64,000 nucleotides of DNA from Porcincola sp945869225. GTDB lineage: Bacteria; Bacillota; Clostridia; Lachnospirales; Lachnospiraceae. Under the pieces are notes generated by a model. It had not been told where the DNA came from, made no database searches, and saw only the letters and a program-made list of their open reading frames with translations. Location: contig NZ_JBQKGW010000004.1 of assembly GCF_052118625.1 (NCBI RefSeq), forward strand, positions 1 to 64,000, written 5' to 3'. Positions 8,058 through 17,239 of the stretch are shown piece by piece. The position numbers were made by a program, and so were the translations under genes. Numbering within the stretch: the first letter of the stretch is position 1; the number at the start of each line of letters is the position of its first letter.

Positions 8058-8104
8058 TTACTCAAGCTTCTCCCTCTACGGGGGCAACCTTTCGCACAGA
8101 AAAA

Positions 8105-8228
8105 ACGGAAATGGATCGTTCGTCAGACGGGAACTCACCATTTCCGTATTCGGTCTGCTTCATAAAGGTATAACACACTAGACTTTGCAAGCAAAGTCGT
8201 GTGCCAAAAGGGACGCTGTCCCCTTTGG
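8105..8228. repeat. Cluster of three inverted repeats in the gap after the mobile element
   Basis: The 280-base gap before the TfoX gene holds ACGGAAATGG/CCATTTCCGT (8105-8114 and 8138-8147), a hairpin with arms CACAC+GACTTTGC and GCAAAGTC+GTGTG (8174-8203), and directly after it CCAAAAGGGAC/GTCCCCTTTGG with one mismatch (8204-8228). The density of structure suggests a dispersed repeat or element end. No gene is supported here. Confidence 0.5.
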
Positions 8229-8246
8229 AATCCTCTGCCACGAAAC

Positions 8247-8573
8247 CTAAGATTTCTTTGGATTTTTCCTTTTCTTCTCCGGCAGTTCTTCCCACATATT
8301 CCGAACCAGCTCACACAAGAACTCCCGATTATCCACATCATCAACCAGAATCATCTCCTTCGCCCCGTCATAAGGCAATTCCAACTCTGCATCCGGAATC
8401 AGCTGCACCGCCACCGAAACCGGCTTTACCAAAAGCCGGTTATCGTATATTCCGCCAAACACCTTTCCGCGATAATAGAGAATATATTCCCCCATCATCG
8501 CCCGGCTGCTGACTTCATCCAATTCTGATAATTGCTCCAGAACAAAGTCCAGATACTCTTTTGTTGATGCCAT
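8247..8573 (-). CDS. TfoX N-terminal domain protein
   Basis: A 108-residue protein matching the TfoX/Sxy N-terminal domain: LDFVLEQLSELDEVSSRAMM, GEYILYYRGKVFGGIYDNRL, then LPYDGAKEMILVDDVDNREF. It ends in a lysine-rich tail. In Clostridia these stand-alone proteins are of unknown function and should not be read as competence regulators. Its start lies ten bases after the stop of the acetyltransferase gene, so it is the last gene of an SPL-acetyltransferase-TfoX run. Confidence 0.82.
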   Translation of the reverse strand: MASTKEYLDFVLEQLSELDEVSSRAMMGEYILYYRGKVFGGIYDNRLLVKPVSVAVQLIPDAELELPYDGAKEMILVDDVDNREFLCELVRNMWEELPEKKRKNPKKS

Positions 8574-8582
8574 CTGAGCCTC

Positions 8583-9329
8583 CTATGAATTCACAAGCTT
8601 CAGGAACTTCTTATCGTTCATCTGCTCATTCGTAATATATTCTCCGTCATAAAACAGCGCGTAGTTTGTGATCGGAGTCGGCGCGTTCTGTGCTTCCTCT
8701 CTGCTTTCAATATGAATCGCATGGAAGGGTATGTTATTTTCTTTAGCGGTCTGCTCCAGAACCGGAACATACTTTGCATTGAACGGGCACTGACTGGTGT
8801 AATACAGAACATATCCTTTTTCTTCTATGTGAGAATGCTTTGCACATTCCCTGAACTCAGGCTTGTCTGCTTCCTTCCCAAAGGGCAAGTACCACAACTG
8901 AATCCCATTATCTGCCTCATCACATACGGTAAACCCTTTATATTTCAGGAACTTAGGATCGGCAAGGAACGGCTTCTTCTTAGCCGCTGCCAGTATACAC
9001 AGTCCTTTCTTCCCCTTTTCTTTACTGTCTTCGATACAGGCGTTCAGTAAGTCTGTAGAGTATCCATGCCCCTTGAATGAACCGGATACCCACAGACAGT
9101 CGATATACATATATCCGTCAGCATTGATCGGAACCCATGCATTCTCTGCCGGAATATACTCAATAAAGCACTTTCCGCGCTCCACGCTCTTCAGGAAAAC
9201 AAGTCCTTCATCAAACCTGTCAGCCAGCCAAGCCTTCTTAGAAGAAACCTGTACATCCTTATTATTGGAAATAGCACAGCAGATATGCTCTTTTTCCAGA
9301 TTATCCATTGTAACTCTGATATACTCCAT
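8583..9329 (-). CDS. YoaP-type GNAT acetyltransferase
   Basis: A 248-residue protein with an N-terminal GNAT fold (LWVSGSFKGHGYSTDLLNAC is the acetyl-CoA loop, residues about 84-103) and a C-terminal YoaP domain (YVLYYTSQCPFNAKYVPVLE, a thioredoxin-like segment with a single Cys). GGGAGG precedes the ATG. The substrate is unknown. Neighbours on both sides are accessory enzymes on the same strand; 17 bases separate it from the radical SAM gene. Confidence 0.82.
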   Translation of the reverse strand: MEYIRVTMDNLEKEHICCAISNNKDVQVSSKKAWLADRFDEGLVFLKSVERGKCFIEYIPAENAWVPINADGYMYIDCLWVSGSFKGHGYSTDLLNACIEDSKEKGKKGLCILAAAKKKPFLADPKFLKYKGFTVCDEADNGIQLWYLPFGKEADKPEFRECAKHSHIEEKGYVLYYTSQCPFNAKYVPVLEQTAKENNIPFHAIHIESREEAQNAPTPITNYALFYDGEYITNEQMNDKKFLKLVNS

Positions 9330-9346
9330 ATGTTCAGCCTCCCTCT

Positions 9347-10225
9347 TTACAGGTCAAATATACTCATCTGCGGGTATTTCTCCGGCAGGTCATTCATAAA
9401 CCGGAAACAATCCTCCGGACTTGACAGAATCCCGTTTGCCTTACAGATCCTTTGAAATATCTTAGTCAGTTCCCCGGCTTGGGGACTTGGCAGTTCATAC
9501 GCGTTTCCATATCGTTTGATGTAGCGTTCCTTCATCCCCGGAAAATGCTTGTCCAGCGCAGCATAATAATATTCCCGGTCACCTTCCCTGAGTGTCAGTC
9601 CCATTCCAAAATCTATAATCCCTTTGACGCCGACCTGAACACACGCATGCAGGATAGATGTAATATTTTCTTCCGTATCATTGATGAACGGCAGGATCGG
9701 AGTCAGCCAAACTACAGTAGGAATTCCCCTTTTCTGCATTTCTTCCAGAACTTCTACCCGCCGCTTTGTATTACAGACATTCGGTTCCAGTACCTGGCAC
9801 AAGTCATCATCCCATGTCGTGAGCGTCATCTGCACCACACATTTCGCGGAACGGTTTATCTCCTCCAGCAAATCGATATCCTGAAGGATACGATCCGATT
9901 TCGTCTGTATCGCGGCACCGAAACCATATTGCAGTATGATTTCAAGACACTTCCTTGTCAGCCGCAACTTTTCTTCACAATGCATATACGGATCTGACAT
10001 TGCACCGGTTCCGATCATACCCTTTTTTCTTTTTGAGCGAAGAGCCAACTCTAAAAGTTCCGGCGCATTCTGCTTGACTTCTATATCTTCAAAAGGATGC
10101 GTAAATTGATAACACCGGCTGCGACTGTCACAATAAATACAGCCGTGGGAACATCCTCTGTATATATTCATTCCATAGTGACCACCGCTCCCGGTAAGCA
10201 GTCCTTTCGCATCCACAAAATGCAT
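9347..10225 (-). CDS. SPL-family radical SAM protein
   Basis: A 292-residue radical SAM enzyme with an unusual CX3CX2C cluster motif, YRGCSHGCIYCDSRSR (C25, C29, C32), the spacing seen in spore photoproduct lyase-like (SplB/Rv2578c-type) proteins. MIGTGAMSDPYMHCEEKL and AAIQTKSDRIL are also typical of that family. It lacks the length and C-terminal region of true spore photoproduct lyase, so DNA repair is not proven. AAAGGAGA lies about 12 bases before the ATG. Confidence 0.82.
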   Translation of the reverse strand: MHFVDAKGLLTGSGGHYGMNIYRGCSHGCIYCDSRSRCYQFTHPFEDIEVKQNAPELLELALRSKRKKGMIGTGAMSDPYMHCEEKLRLTRKCLEIILQYGFGAAIQTKSDRILQDIDLLEEINRSAKCVVQMTLTTWDDDLCQVLEPNVCNTKRRVEVLEEMQKRGIPTVVWLTPILPFINDTEENITSILHACVQVGVKGIIDFGMGLTLREGDREYYYAALDKHFPGMKERYIKRYGNAYELPSPQAGELTKIFQRICKANGILSSPEDCFRFMNDLPEKYPQMSIFDL

Positions 10226-10303
10226 ATTACATTTGATCTCCTTTTATTTTTATCGGATATATAATTCTTTGTATTCCTTCTTATAATCAAACGCCATGCT
10301 TTT

Positions 10304-10723
10304 TTAACTCTCCGTCAAATCCTTCTCTTCATAAGGTTTATTCCAGGAACCGATCTCAATCAGATTTCCTTCCGGGTCAGCGATATAACAGGTTCTCTGT
10401 CCCCAGGGCTCAAGCTCCGGCTCCAACACAGATGTCGCACCATTTTCAACGGCTTTCTTGTAAGCCTCATCCACCTCTTCGAATGTATCCACATACAGCG
10501 CCATTTCAAAATGACCGTTCAGCCCCTTGATATACTCATATCGCCGGCTTGTCATCTTCTCAAAATCCTTTCTGCCGTAAAGCAGAAAAAGTGTTCCGTC
10601 CTTTACAAGATAAACATTAGAAGTATTCTCTTCTTCCTTGATTTCAAATCCGAGAACATCTCTGTAAAAGCGAATCATCTTTGCCATGTCCTCAACAAAC
10701 AATCCAAAGCCATCTAATCTCAT
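10304..10723 (-). CDS. VOC-family (glyoxalase-like) protein
   Basis: A 139-residue vicinal oxygen chelate protein: MRLDGFGLFVEDMAKMIRFY, FYRDVLGFEIKEEENTSNVY and WGQRTCYIADPEGNLIEIGS give the paired beta-alpha-beta units and the C-terminal metal-ligand Glu. The ATG at 10723 overlaps the stop of the upstream regulator (TAATG) with GGAGG a few bases earlier, so a longer in-frame extension is rejected. Substrate unknown; coupling to a WYL regulator suggests regulated detoxification or antibiotic-binding, which is inference. Confidence 0.85.
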   Translation of the reverse strand: MRLDGFGLFVEDMAKMIRFYRDVLGFEIKEEENTSNVYLVKDGTLFLLYGRKDFEKMTSRRYEYIKGLNGHFEMALYVDTFEEVDEAYKKAVENGATSVLEPELEPWGQRTCYIADPEGNLIEIGSWNKPYEEKDLTES

Positions 10724-11637
10724 TAAGCTAATCCTCCATAGATTTTTAATGTTTCTTCGGCATTCCTGCGGATAATATTCCGCGCTTCTACAGGCTCTAA
10801 CACCTCTGCCTTTGCTCCAAATGTCATAAGCCATGTCACAAGGTTTTCCATATCTGTATAATCTGCCGAAAAGAGCAGCCTTCCGTCATCGGCTTCCGTA
10901 AAGCAGTGCGGTCCGAATTCTTCAACTAGCCGCCACTTCATATCCGGTGTAAAAAAAGCCTTTACTTTTATACCACCTGGAAAGATCTTTTCATTCGACA
11001 GATCCGGCATAGGTACATTTCGGCAAGCAAATTCCTTATCCGTTTCTCCAACACGATCCATGCGATTCAACTTGAACAGCCTGTAATCTTTGCGGTCTAA
11101 GCACCATCCCCATACATACCAATTTGACCATTGGAAAACCAGATAATACGGCTCTATCCTTCTGTTACTCTCTCCGGATGGTGCGTAATACTTAAATTCT
11201 ATAAGGTGCCTGTTTTCTATTGCGCCCTGGATTACTTCAATCTTCGGAGCGAGAGAGCCCTTATACCATGAGGAAAGATCTATTAGCATGGAATCCCTGC
11301 CACTGATGAACTTAGATGATCCGGTTTGAATCTTTTCCATCAGCTGACTATAGTACTGGTTTCCGCTCACACTGTCCAGGCTCCGCAGTCCTGCAAGGAT
11401 CACTTGCATATCCTTGGAAGTCAGAATCGTCCTGTCCATACGGTATCCATCCATAATGCTGATACCGCCGCCGGTTCCCTGAGCAGTTCTTATAGGAATT
11501 CCCGCTTTACAAAGATCTTCAATATCCCGGTTTATTGTCCTGCGTGATACCTCAAACCTTTCCGCCAGTTCAGGAGCCGTTGTCTTTTCTTCCTGCAGTA
11601 AGATTGACAATATCCCGATCAGCCTGTCTATCTTCAT
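10723..11637 (-). CDS. YafY-type HTH/WYL transcriptional regulator
   Basis: A 304-residue regulator. An N-terminal DeoR-like winged HTH (RLIGILSILLQEEKTTAPEL followed by AERFEVSRRTINRDIEDL) is joined to a WYL domain (about 140-210; IEFKYYAPSGESNRRIEPYY, with WSNWYVWGWC) and a C-terminal WCX extension. Such proteins sense small ligands or nucleic acids and often autoregulate. It is coupled to the VOC gene by a one-base stop-start overlap. A palindrome lies 36-59 bases upstream of the start. Confidence 0.88.
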   Translation of the reverse strand: MKIDRLIGILSILLQEEKTTAPELAERFEVSRRTINRDIEDLCKAGIPIRTAQGTGGGISIMDGYRMDRTILTSKDMQVILAGLRSLDSVSGNQYYSQLMEKIQTGSSKFISGRDSMLIDLSSWYKGSLAPKIEVIQGAIENRHLIEFKYYAPSGESNRRIEPYYLVFQWSNWYVWGWCLDRKDYRLFKLNRMDRVGETDKEFACRNVPMPDLSNEKIFPGGIKVKAFFTPDMKWRLVEEFGPHCFTEADDGRLLFSADYTDMENLVTWLMTFGAKAEVLEPVEARNIIRRNAEETLKIYGGLA

Positions 11638-11672
11638 AATCTCTCACACCCCATACATATTGTAGCAAGTTA

Positions 11673-11696
11673 AACACGACATCTATATGTCATGTT
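11673..11696. promoter_or_regulatory. Palindrome upstream of the WYL regulator
   Basis: AACACGACAT and ATGTCATGTT are ten-base inverted arms with one mismatch and a 4-nt spacer, just upstream of the regulator gene; a natural autoregulatory operator candidate. Confidence 0.45.
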
Positions 11697-11722
11697 TATT
11701 ATATCAGTTTTGATATACATGT

Positions 11723-11765
11723 AAATAAAAAGCAACCGATGAAATGATTTTCTTCCACCGATTGC
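11723..11765 (-). terminator. Terminator of rlmD
   Basis: Minus-strand GCAATCGGTG and CATCGGTTGC pair (with G-U) around a loop of about 14 nt and are followed by TTTTTATTT, 27 bases downstream of the rlmD stop codon. Confidence 0.7.
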
Positions 11766-11791
11766 TATTTCTATGATATTTCGATATTGCT

Positions 11792-13540
11792 TTATATTAT
11801 CATCTGGAAATGTTTCAAGGCTTCCTCTATGGCTTGCTCCTTCTCTTCCGGACATCCGGGCTGTCTGCTATCTTCAGACTTAGGTTTGTTATAATTCTCC
11901 CGTTCAATAATCCCATGCTTTCGTTTCACCTGCGCGATATTCAGATGTGTCACATGGAACCTGTACTTCTCCTGCACCCATTCCTGGATTTCTTGGTATG
12001 TCGCCTTACTCTCCGCCGCCGTCAGATCCATTTCATCCATATCGACCTTCACACTGATGTGATTCTTGGCTTCAGAAAGTTTGGACAATAAACATACCGT
12101 CTCGACGTGCACCCCCTGGGGAAACATATCAACTGGCTGAATTTTCCGTGTCATATACCCTTTTTGAGCAAATACCGCCAGGTCTCTGGCGAGCGTCGCG
12201 CTGTTGCAGCTGATGTAGACGACGCGCTCCGGCGCCATGGCCGCAATGGTATCGATGACGCTTCCATCCAGTCCCTTGCGGGGCGGGTCCACGACCAGGA
12301 CATCTGCGTGAATCTGATGTTCCTGGTACTCGCGCGGAAGCACTTCCTCCGCTTTTCCCGTCAGGAACTGCGCGTTATTGATATGATTCAGCTTCGCATT
12401 CTCTCTGGCATTGACAATGGCGTCCGGAACGACTTCCACACCGTACACCTGCTTTGCGTATGGCGCCAGATACAGGGATATGGTCCCTGTCCCGCAGTAT
12501 AAATCCCAGACGGTCTCCTTTCCTGTCAGCCCGGCATATGCCCGTGCCGTCTCATACAGCGTCCGGGTCTGATAAGGATTGACCTGATAGAAGGACAGCG
12601 GTGAAATCCGATACCGAATGTTTCCGATGGCATCCTCGATGGCATCGCTTCCCCAGAGCGTCCGATTCTTCCGCCCGAGGATGACATTGGTCCGCTCCTT
12701 GTTGGTGTTCAGCACAATCCCGGTAATGGCACGTCTCACTCCGCATGAATCCACCGCCGGATCCGCTTCTCCTATAAGGGACTCTGCCAAAGGCAAGGCA
12801 CCGCAGATTTCCTTCACGAGTTCCGCTTCATGAGGCAGGCGGTCCGCATTCGCGACGATGACGACCATGATCTGGCCTGTTGCAAACCCGCAGCGGATCA
12901 TGATGTTGCGAACCAGCCCTTTCCCTGTTGCCTCCTGATATTCCGGGATGTGAAAAGTCTCCATCCAGCCAAGAACAGCATTCAGGATCGGCTGATTCTC
13001 CTCTATTCCGATCACGCACTGTGCTCCACTGACAATCGTGTGTGTTCTTCCAGCATAGAATCCGGCGACCAGTTTGCCATTCTTATCCCGCCCGACCGGA
13101 TATTCAGATTTATTGCGGTAGTGAAAGGGTGCCCTGGAGCCGATGATTGGGTAAAACAGCGCACACTGGTCCTTCCCTGTTCTCCGGACCAGCCCTGCCT
13201 TCCGGCATGCGATTCCGCCGATCCGCCGGATATTGCCGAGAACCTTATCCTCCTTGAAATGAAGCTGTGCAGGGTAGGACATTTCCTGAATCTGGCAGCC
13301 GCCGCAGGATCGCGCAACGGGGCATCTGGGCATGACCCGGTCTGGGGAAGGAGTCAGAATCTCCACGGCACGGCCAAAAACATACGTTTTTTTGACTTTT
13401 GTGATGGATACACGGACACTGTCGCCGATGACTGTGTCCTTGACGAAGACCGCAATGCCGTCATCCGTATGACCGATTCCGAGTCCCTCGTCCGACATGT
13501 CCTCGATCCGAAGTGTCACAATTTCATTCTTTCTCAGCAT
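11792..13540 (-). CDS. rlmD: 23S rRNA (uracil-1939-C5)-methyltransferase RlmD
   Basis: A 582-residue TrmA/RumA-type methyltransferase. An N-terminal TRAM domain (1-55) is followed by the 4Fe-4S cysteines (CPVARSCGGCQIQ), a SAM site WDLYCGTGTISL, the DPPRKGLDG loop and the catalytic-Cys motif YISCNSATLARDL. The last 95 residues, starting after VETVCLLSKL, form an extra module containing MDEMDLTAAESKATYQEI and IIERENYNKPKSED; this extension is common in clostridial RumA-like proteins but absent in enteric RlmD. Uridine position is inferred from the family; a second clostridial RumA paralogue may share the role. Confidence 0.85.
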   Translation of the reverse strand: MLRKNEIVTLRIEDMSDEGLGIGHTDDGIAVFVKDTVIGDSVRVSITKVKKTYVFGRAVEILTPSPDRVMPRCPVARSCGGCQIQEMSYPAQLHFKEDKVLGNIRRIGGIACRKAGLVRRTGKDQCALFYPIIGSRAPFHYRNKSEYPVGRDKNGKLVAGFYAGRTHTIVSGAQCVIGIEENQPILNAVLGWMETFHIPEYQEATGKGLVRNIMIRCGFATGQIMVVIVANADRLPHEAELVKEICGALPLAESLIGEADPAVDSCGVRRAITGIVLNTNKERTNVILGRKNRTLWGSDAIEDAIGNIRYRISPLSFYQVNPYQTRTLYETARAYAGLTGKETVWDLYCGTGTISLYLAPYAKQVYGVEVVPDAIVNARENAKLNHINNAQFLTGKAEEVLPREYQEHQIHADVLVVDPPRKGLDGSVIDTIAAMAPERVVYISCNSATLARDLAVFAQKGYMTRKIQPVDMFPQGVHVETVCLLSKLSEAKNHISVKVDMDEMDLTAAESKATYQEIQEWVQEKYRFHVTHLNIAQVKRKHGIIERENYNKPKSEDSRQPGCPEEKEQAIEEALKHFQMII

Positions 13541-13618
13541 ACATATGCTCCTCTTGCCTGCTTCCCCGCCTCGGCCTGTCGGCTGGAACTTTCCGCTGCC
13601 TGTCTGCGCAGCGATCTG

Positions 13619-16600
13619 TCAGTACCCCCTCTGCCGTCCTCTCTCCAGTCTGCCCGGAAGCAGCATGACGTTGCTGCTTCCATACTGTGCCTTCAGCTTT
13701 TGCAGCAGACTTCTGGTGATATACATCCGGGCGGTGAAACGCAGATTCCTGACGCGCTTCTGATCCTTTGCATAGACAGCAATTCTGGAAAGCGCCACCG
13801 GTGCGTCATGGGACTGTGGGACATTTTCACCGGATCCGGATAAGAATCTTTCCGGACGATCGGAACCGCCGGCATCTGGTTTCTGCCCCTCGATCAGCAG
13901 GCTGTTCAGCTCGTCTGCACGCCCTGCGTAGGTCTCCTCGTCTTTGAACTGAAACCACAGCTCATACGGAACATCCTCAAACCGCCAGATTTTTTCGGCA
14001 AGAAGCTTGCTGGGCTTGTCATCCTCCACCGAAACCCTGCCCTCGATGAACAGTTTCTCATCCGCGTTCAGGAGCTCGGAATACTGGTCATACAGCTTTG
14101 GGAAGACCAGTACTTCGACACTTCCGACCAGATCCTCCAGCGTGATGAAGGCCATGGTCTGGCCTTTTTTTGTATACTTGATGGTTTTCTCCTGCAGGAT
14201 GCCGCCGATCACCTGATCAGAGGAATCCTGCAGCCGGTCCGCCTGCCCCGTCTCATCGTTGATCGCAAAGTCATGGGATTTCGCGGTGATGTTCTTCTCC
14301 CACACGCTGATGTCAGACTCCAGCGGATGGCCGCTGACATAGATGCCCAGGACCTCCTTCTCCATCTTCAGGCGCTGATCCCTGCTGAACTCGCCGACAT
14401 CCGGCATCGGAATCTGCCCTGCGCCGGCATCCTTCTCCCCGTCCTCAGGCTTCAGGAAATCGAACAGGGACAGCTGACCGCTCACCTGGTTCTTCCGTTC
14501 TCTCGCCGCCGCATCAAAGATCTGCGCATAGGTCATCATCATCTGCTTCCGGGTCGCACCAAAGCAGTCGAAAGCCCCGGCCTTGATGAAGTTCTCGGCG
14601 GCACGCTTATTCACATCCCCGCCGACGCGCTCCGCAAATGAGCGAAGCGAGGCGTACGGTCCGCCTTTCTGCCGTTCCTTCAGGATGGCATCGATCACCG
14701 GACGGCCGATCGACTTGATGGCATCCAGTGCGTAGCGGATCGCCCCGCCGGACACAGAGAAGGATGCTTCCCCCTCATTGATATCAGGCGGCAGAATCTG
14801 AATCTTCATCGAGCGGCAGACCATGATGTAGTCCGCCACCTTGCCCGGATTGTCGATGACCGACGTCATCAGCGCCGCCATGAACTCCACCGGATAGTAG
14901 TACTTCAGCCAGGCTGTCTGATAAGCCACGTAAGCATAGGCCGCTGCATGGGACTTGTTAAAGGCATACTTTGCAAAATCGGTCATGTCATCGTAGATCT
15001 TATTCGCAGTTTTTTCATCGATTCCTTTCGATATGCAGCCAGGAACATGTTCGGCTTCATTCCCGTAGACGAAATTCTGGCGTTCCTGCGCCATGACCGC
15101 GGCCTTCTTCTTGCTCATCGCGCGCCGGACCAGGTCCGCGCGCCCCAGCGTGTAACCGCCCAGGCTCCGCACGATCTGCATGACCTGCTCCTGATAGACG
15201 ATGCAGCCATAGGTTGGCTTCAGGATCGGTTCAAGGAGCGGGGTGTCGTAGGTGATGAGCTCCGGATGCTGCTTGCCCCGGATGTACTGAGGGATGAAGT
15301 CCATCGGCCCCGGCCGGTACAGCGATATTCCTGCAATCAGATCCTCAATGCTGCCGGGCCTGAGCTCCTTCATGAAGCTCTTCATTCCGGCCGACTCGAG
15401 CTGGAAGATGCCCTCGCACTTTCCGGTTCCGATATAGGCGTAGACCTTCGGATCGGTGTAGTCAATCTTGTCGATGTCAATCGGGCGGCCTTCCTTCTTC
15501 GAAGCCATCGCAACCGCGTCCTGAATCACCGTCAGCGTGCGAAGCCCGAGGAAATCCATTTTCAGAAGACCAAGCTCCTCGATTGTCGTCATCGTGAACT
15601 GCGTGACGATCCCGCCATCCTGAGAGCGTGCGACCGGAACAAAATCGTCCACCCGCCGCTGGCAGATGACGACACCCGCCGCGTGGACAGAGGTGTGGCG
15701 CGGCAGTCCCTCCAGCCGTCTCGACATGTCAATGAGGCGGTGGATGGTCTCGTCCGTCTCATACATCGTCTTCAGCTCCTGGCTCTCCTCCAGCGCCTTG
15801 TCGATCGTGATGCCGAGCTCCTGGGGAATCATCTTGGATATCGAATCGCAGAGCGAGTAGGGCAGGTCCATAACCCGCCCTACATCCCGGATGACGCCCC
15901 GCGCCGCGAGCGTTCCGAACGTGACAATCTGCGCCACATCGTCACGGCCATACTTCTGCGTGACGTAGTCGATGACCTCCTGCCGGCGCTCGTAGCCGAA
16001 GTCGACATCAATATCAGGCATCGAGACGCGCTCCGGGTTCAGGAAGCGCTCAAACAGCAGGTTGAAGCGGATCGGGTCCAGCTTTGTGATGCCGAGGGTG
16101 TAGGAAACCAGCGAACCGGCGGCAGAACCGCGGCCTGGTCCGACCGCGATGCCGACCGAGCGGGCATAGCGGCAGTAATCCCAGACGATCAGGAAATAAT
16201 CGACATAGCCCATCCGCTCAATGACGCCGAGCTCGTATTTCAGCCGCTCCTGAAGCTTCTCCGTGACCGGGTGATAGCGCTCCTCCAGTCCCTTCTGACA
16301 GAGCTCCTCAAGGTACTGCTTCGAGGTTTTCCCATCCGGGACATCAAACTTTGGCAGCTTGGTGTGGCCGAACTCGATCTCCACGCTGCAGCGCTGCGCA
16401 ATCTTCTCTGTATTCTCAATCGCCTCCGGCGCGTAGGGAAACAGGGCGGCCATCTCCTCCGGGGACTTGACGTAGAACTGCCCGCCCGGGTAACGCATAC
16501 GGTCTTCATCGGACACTTTCTTCCCGGTCTGGATGCAGAGCAGCACATCGTGCGCCTCCGCGTCCTCTGCGCGCGTGTAGTGACAGTCATTTGTCGCAAT

Positions 16601-17203
16601 GAGCCCGATCCCGGTCTCCTTCGACAGGCGCAGAAGGCCGGCATTCACCTGCTTCTGCTCGTCGAGGCCATGGTCCTGCAGCTCCAGGTAGAAATGGTCT
16701 TTCCCGAAGATATCCTGGTACTCCAGCGCCGCCGCCTTCGCCTCTTCGTACAAGCCGTTTGACAGATCGCGCGCCACCTCCCCTGCAAGGCAGGCGGAGG
16801 ACGCGATGATGCCTTCGTGGTATGCTCTCAGGATCTCCTTGTCAACGCGGGGTTTATAGTAATAACCGTCAAGAAAGCCCGCGGATACAATCTTGGTCAG
16901 GTTTTCGTACCCCTGGTTGTTCTCCGCGAGCAGAATGAGATGGTAATAGCGGGCGTCCGACTGCCCCGGCTCTCTGTCAAACCTGGAGCCGGGCGCCACA
17001 TAGACCTCGCATCCAAGAATCGGGCGAATGCCCTGGGCCTTGCATTCCTTATAAAAATCGATCACGCCGTACATGACGCCGTGATCGGTAATGGCAGCCG
17101 CATCCATCCCGAGTTCCTTCACCCGGGCGACATAGGCCTTGATTTTATTCGAGCCATCCAGAAGACTGTACTCCGTATGGCAGTGCAGATGTGCGAACTT
17201 CAA
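13619..17203 (-). CDS. dnaE: DNA polymerase III alpha subunit, DnaE type
   Basis: About 1,194 residues. The N-terminal PHP domain begins KFAHLHCHTEYSLLDG; the palm shows MPDIDVDFGYERRQE with catalytic aspartates and GPGRGSAAGSLVSY upstream; helix-hairpin-helix and OB-fold regions follow (GGILQEKTIKYTKKGQTMAF). In low-GC Gram-positives DnaE extends primers beside PolC. I choose the TTG at 17203, preceded by AAGGGAG at good spacing, because it gives the family's usual MKFAHLH start; the ATG at 17227 lacks a clear SD. Lies 36 codons' distance at most from its neighbours, between the CPBP protease and rlmD on one strand. Confidence 0.95.
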   Translation of the reverse strand: MKFAHLHCHTEYSLLDGSNKIKAYVARVKELGMDAAAITDHGVMYGVIDFYKECKAQGIRPILGCEVYVAPGSRFDREPGQSDARYYHLILLAENNQGYENLTKIVSAGFLDGYYYKPRVDKEILRAYHEGIIASSACLAGEVARDLSNGLYEEAKAAALEYQDIFGKDHFYLELQDHGLDEQKQVNAGLLRLSKETGIGLIATNDCHYTRAEDAEAHDVLLCIQTGKKVSDEDRMRYPGGQFYVKSPEEMAALFPYAPEAIENTEKIAQRCSVEIEFGHTKLPKFDVPDGKTSKQYLEELCQKGLEERYHPVTEKLQERLKYELGVIERMGYVDYFLIVWDYCRYARSVGIAVGPGRGSAAGSLVSYTLGITKLDPIRFNLLFERFLNPERVSMPDIDVDFGYERRQEVIDYVTQKYGRDDVAQIVTFGTLAARGVIRDVGRVMDLPYSLCDSISKMIPQELGITIDKALEESQELKTMYETDETIHRLIDMSRRLEGLPRHTSVHAAGVVICQRRVDDFVPVARSQDGGIVTQFTMTTIEELGLLKMDFLGLRTLTVIQDAVAMASKKEGRPIDIDKIDYTDPKVYAYIGTGKCEGIFQLESAGMKSFMKELRPGSIEDLIAGISLYRPGPMDFIPQYIRGKQHPELITYDTPLLEPILKPTYGCIVYQEQVMQIVRSLGGYTLGRADLVRRAMSKKKAAVMAQERQNFVYGNEAEHVPGCISKGIDEKTANKIYDDMTDFAKYAFNKSHAAAYAYVAYQTAWLKYYYPVEFMAALMTSVIDNPGKVADYIMVCRSMKIQILPPDINEGEASFSVSGGAIRYALDAIKSIGRPVIDAILKERQKGGPYASLRSFAERVGGDVNKRAAENFIKAGAFDCFGATRKQMMMTYAQIFDAAARERKNQVSGQLSLFDFLKPEDGEKDAGAGQIPMPDVGEFSRDQRLKMEKEVLGIYVSGHPLESDISVWEKNITAKSHDFAINDETGQADRLQDSSDQVIGGILQEKTIKYTKKGQTMAFITLEDLVGSVEVLVFPKLYDQYSELLNADEKLFIEGRVSVEDDKPSKLLAEKIWRFEDVPYELWFQFKDEETYAGRADELNSLLIEGQKPDAGGSDRPERFLSGSGENVPQSHDAPVALSRIAVYAKDQKRVRNLRFTARMYITRSLLQKLKAQYGSSNVMLLPGRLERGRQRGY

Positions 17204-17239
17204 CAGTGTCTCCCTTCGGTCCTTCATCTTTCAGATTGG

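Larger units (their letters stand above)
300..8060. mobile_element. Integrated mobilisable element (approximate limits)
   Basis: This block combines integration (large serine recombinase), mobilisation (MobV relaxase with upstream hairpin), replication initiation (CHC2 primase plus SF3 helicase), maintenance (RelB-like/PIN pair) and regulation (XRE regulator plus sigma-like factor). No conjugation secretion genes are visible, so it would need a helper element, as is usual for mobilisable elements. Exact ends are unknown: no matching direct repeat was found by eye at the two flanks. The left limit is placed between the remnant gene and the recombinase terminator, and the right limit at the terminator of the sigma-like gene. 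Confidence 0.6.

Noticed and set aside
8062..8295. Small minus-strand ORF over the hairpin cluster
   Set aside because: It is a translation of inverted repeats and overlaps the TfoX gene's 3' end in another frame.
12830..13843. Plus-strand frame of about 337 codons opposite rlmD
   Set aside because: No motif, cysteine-rich random composition, lies on the antisense of a clear gene.
14948..16762. Long plus-strand frame of about 600 codons opposite dnaE
   Set aside because: It mirrors the codon structure of dnaE in a G+C-rich gene, has no SD and no recognisable domain; an antisense shadow.
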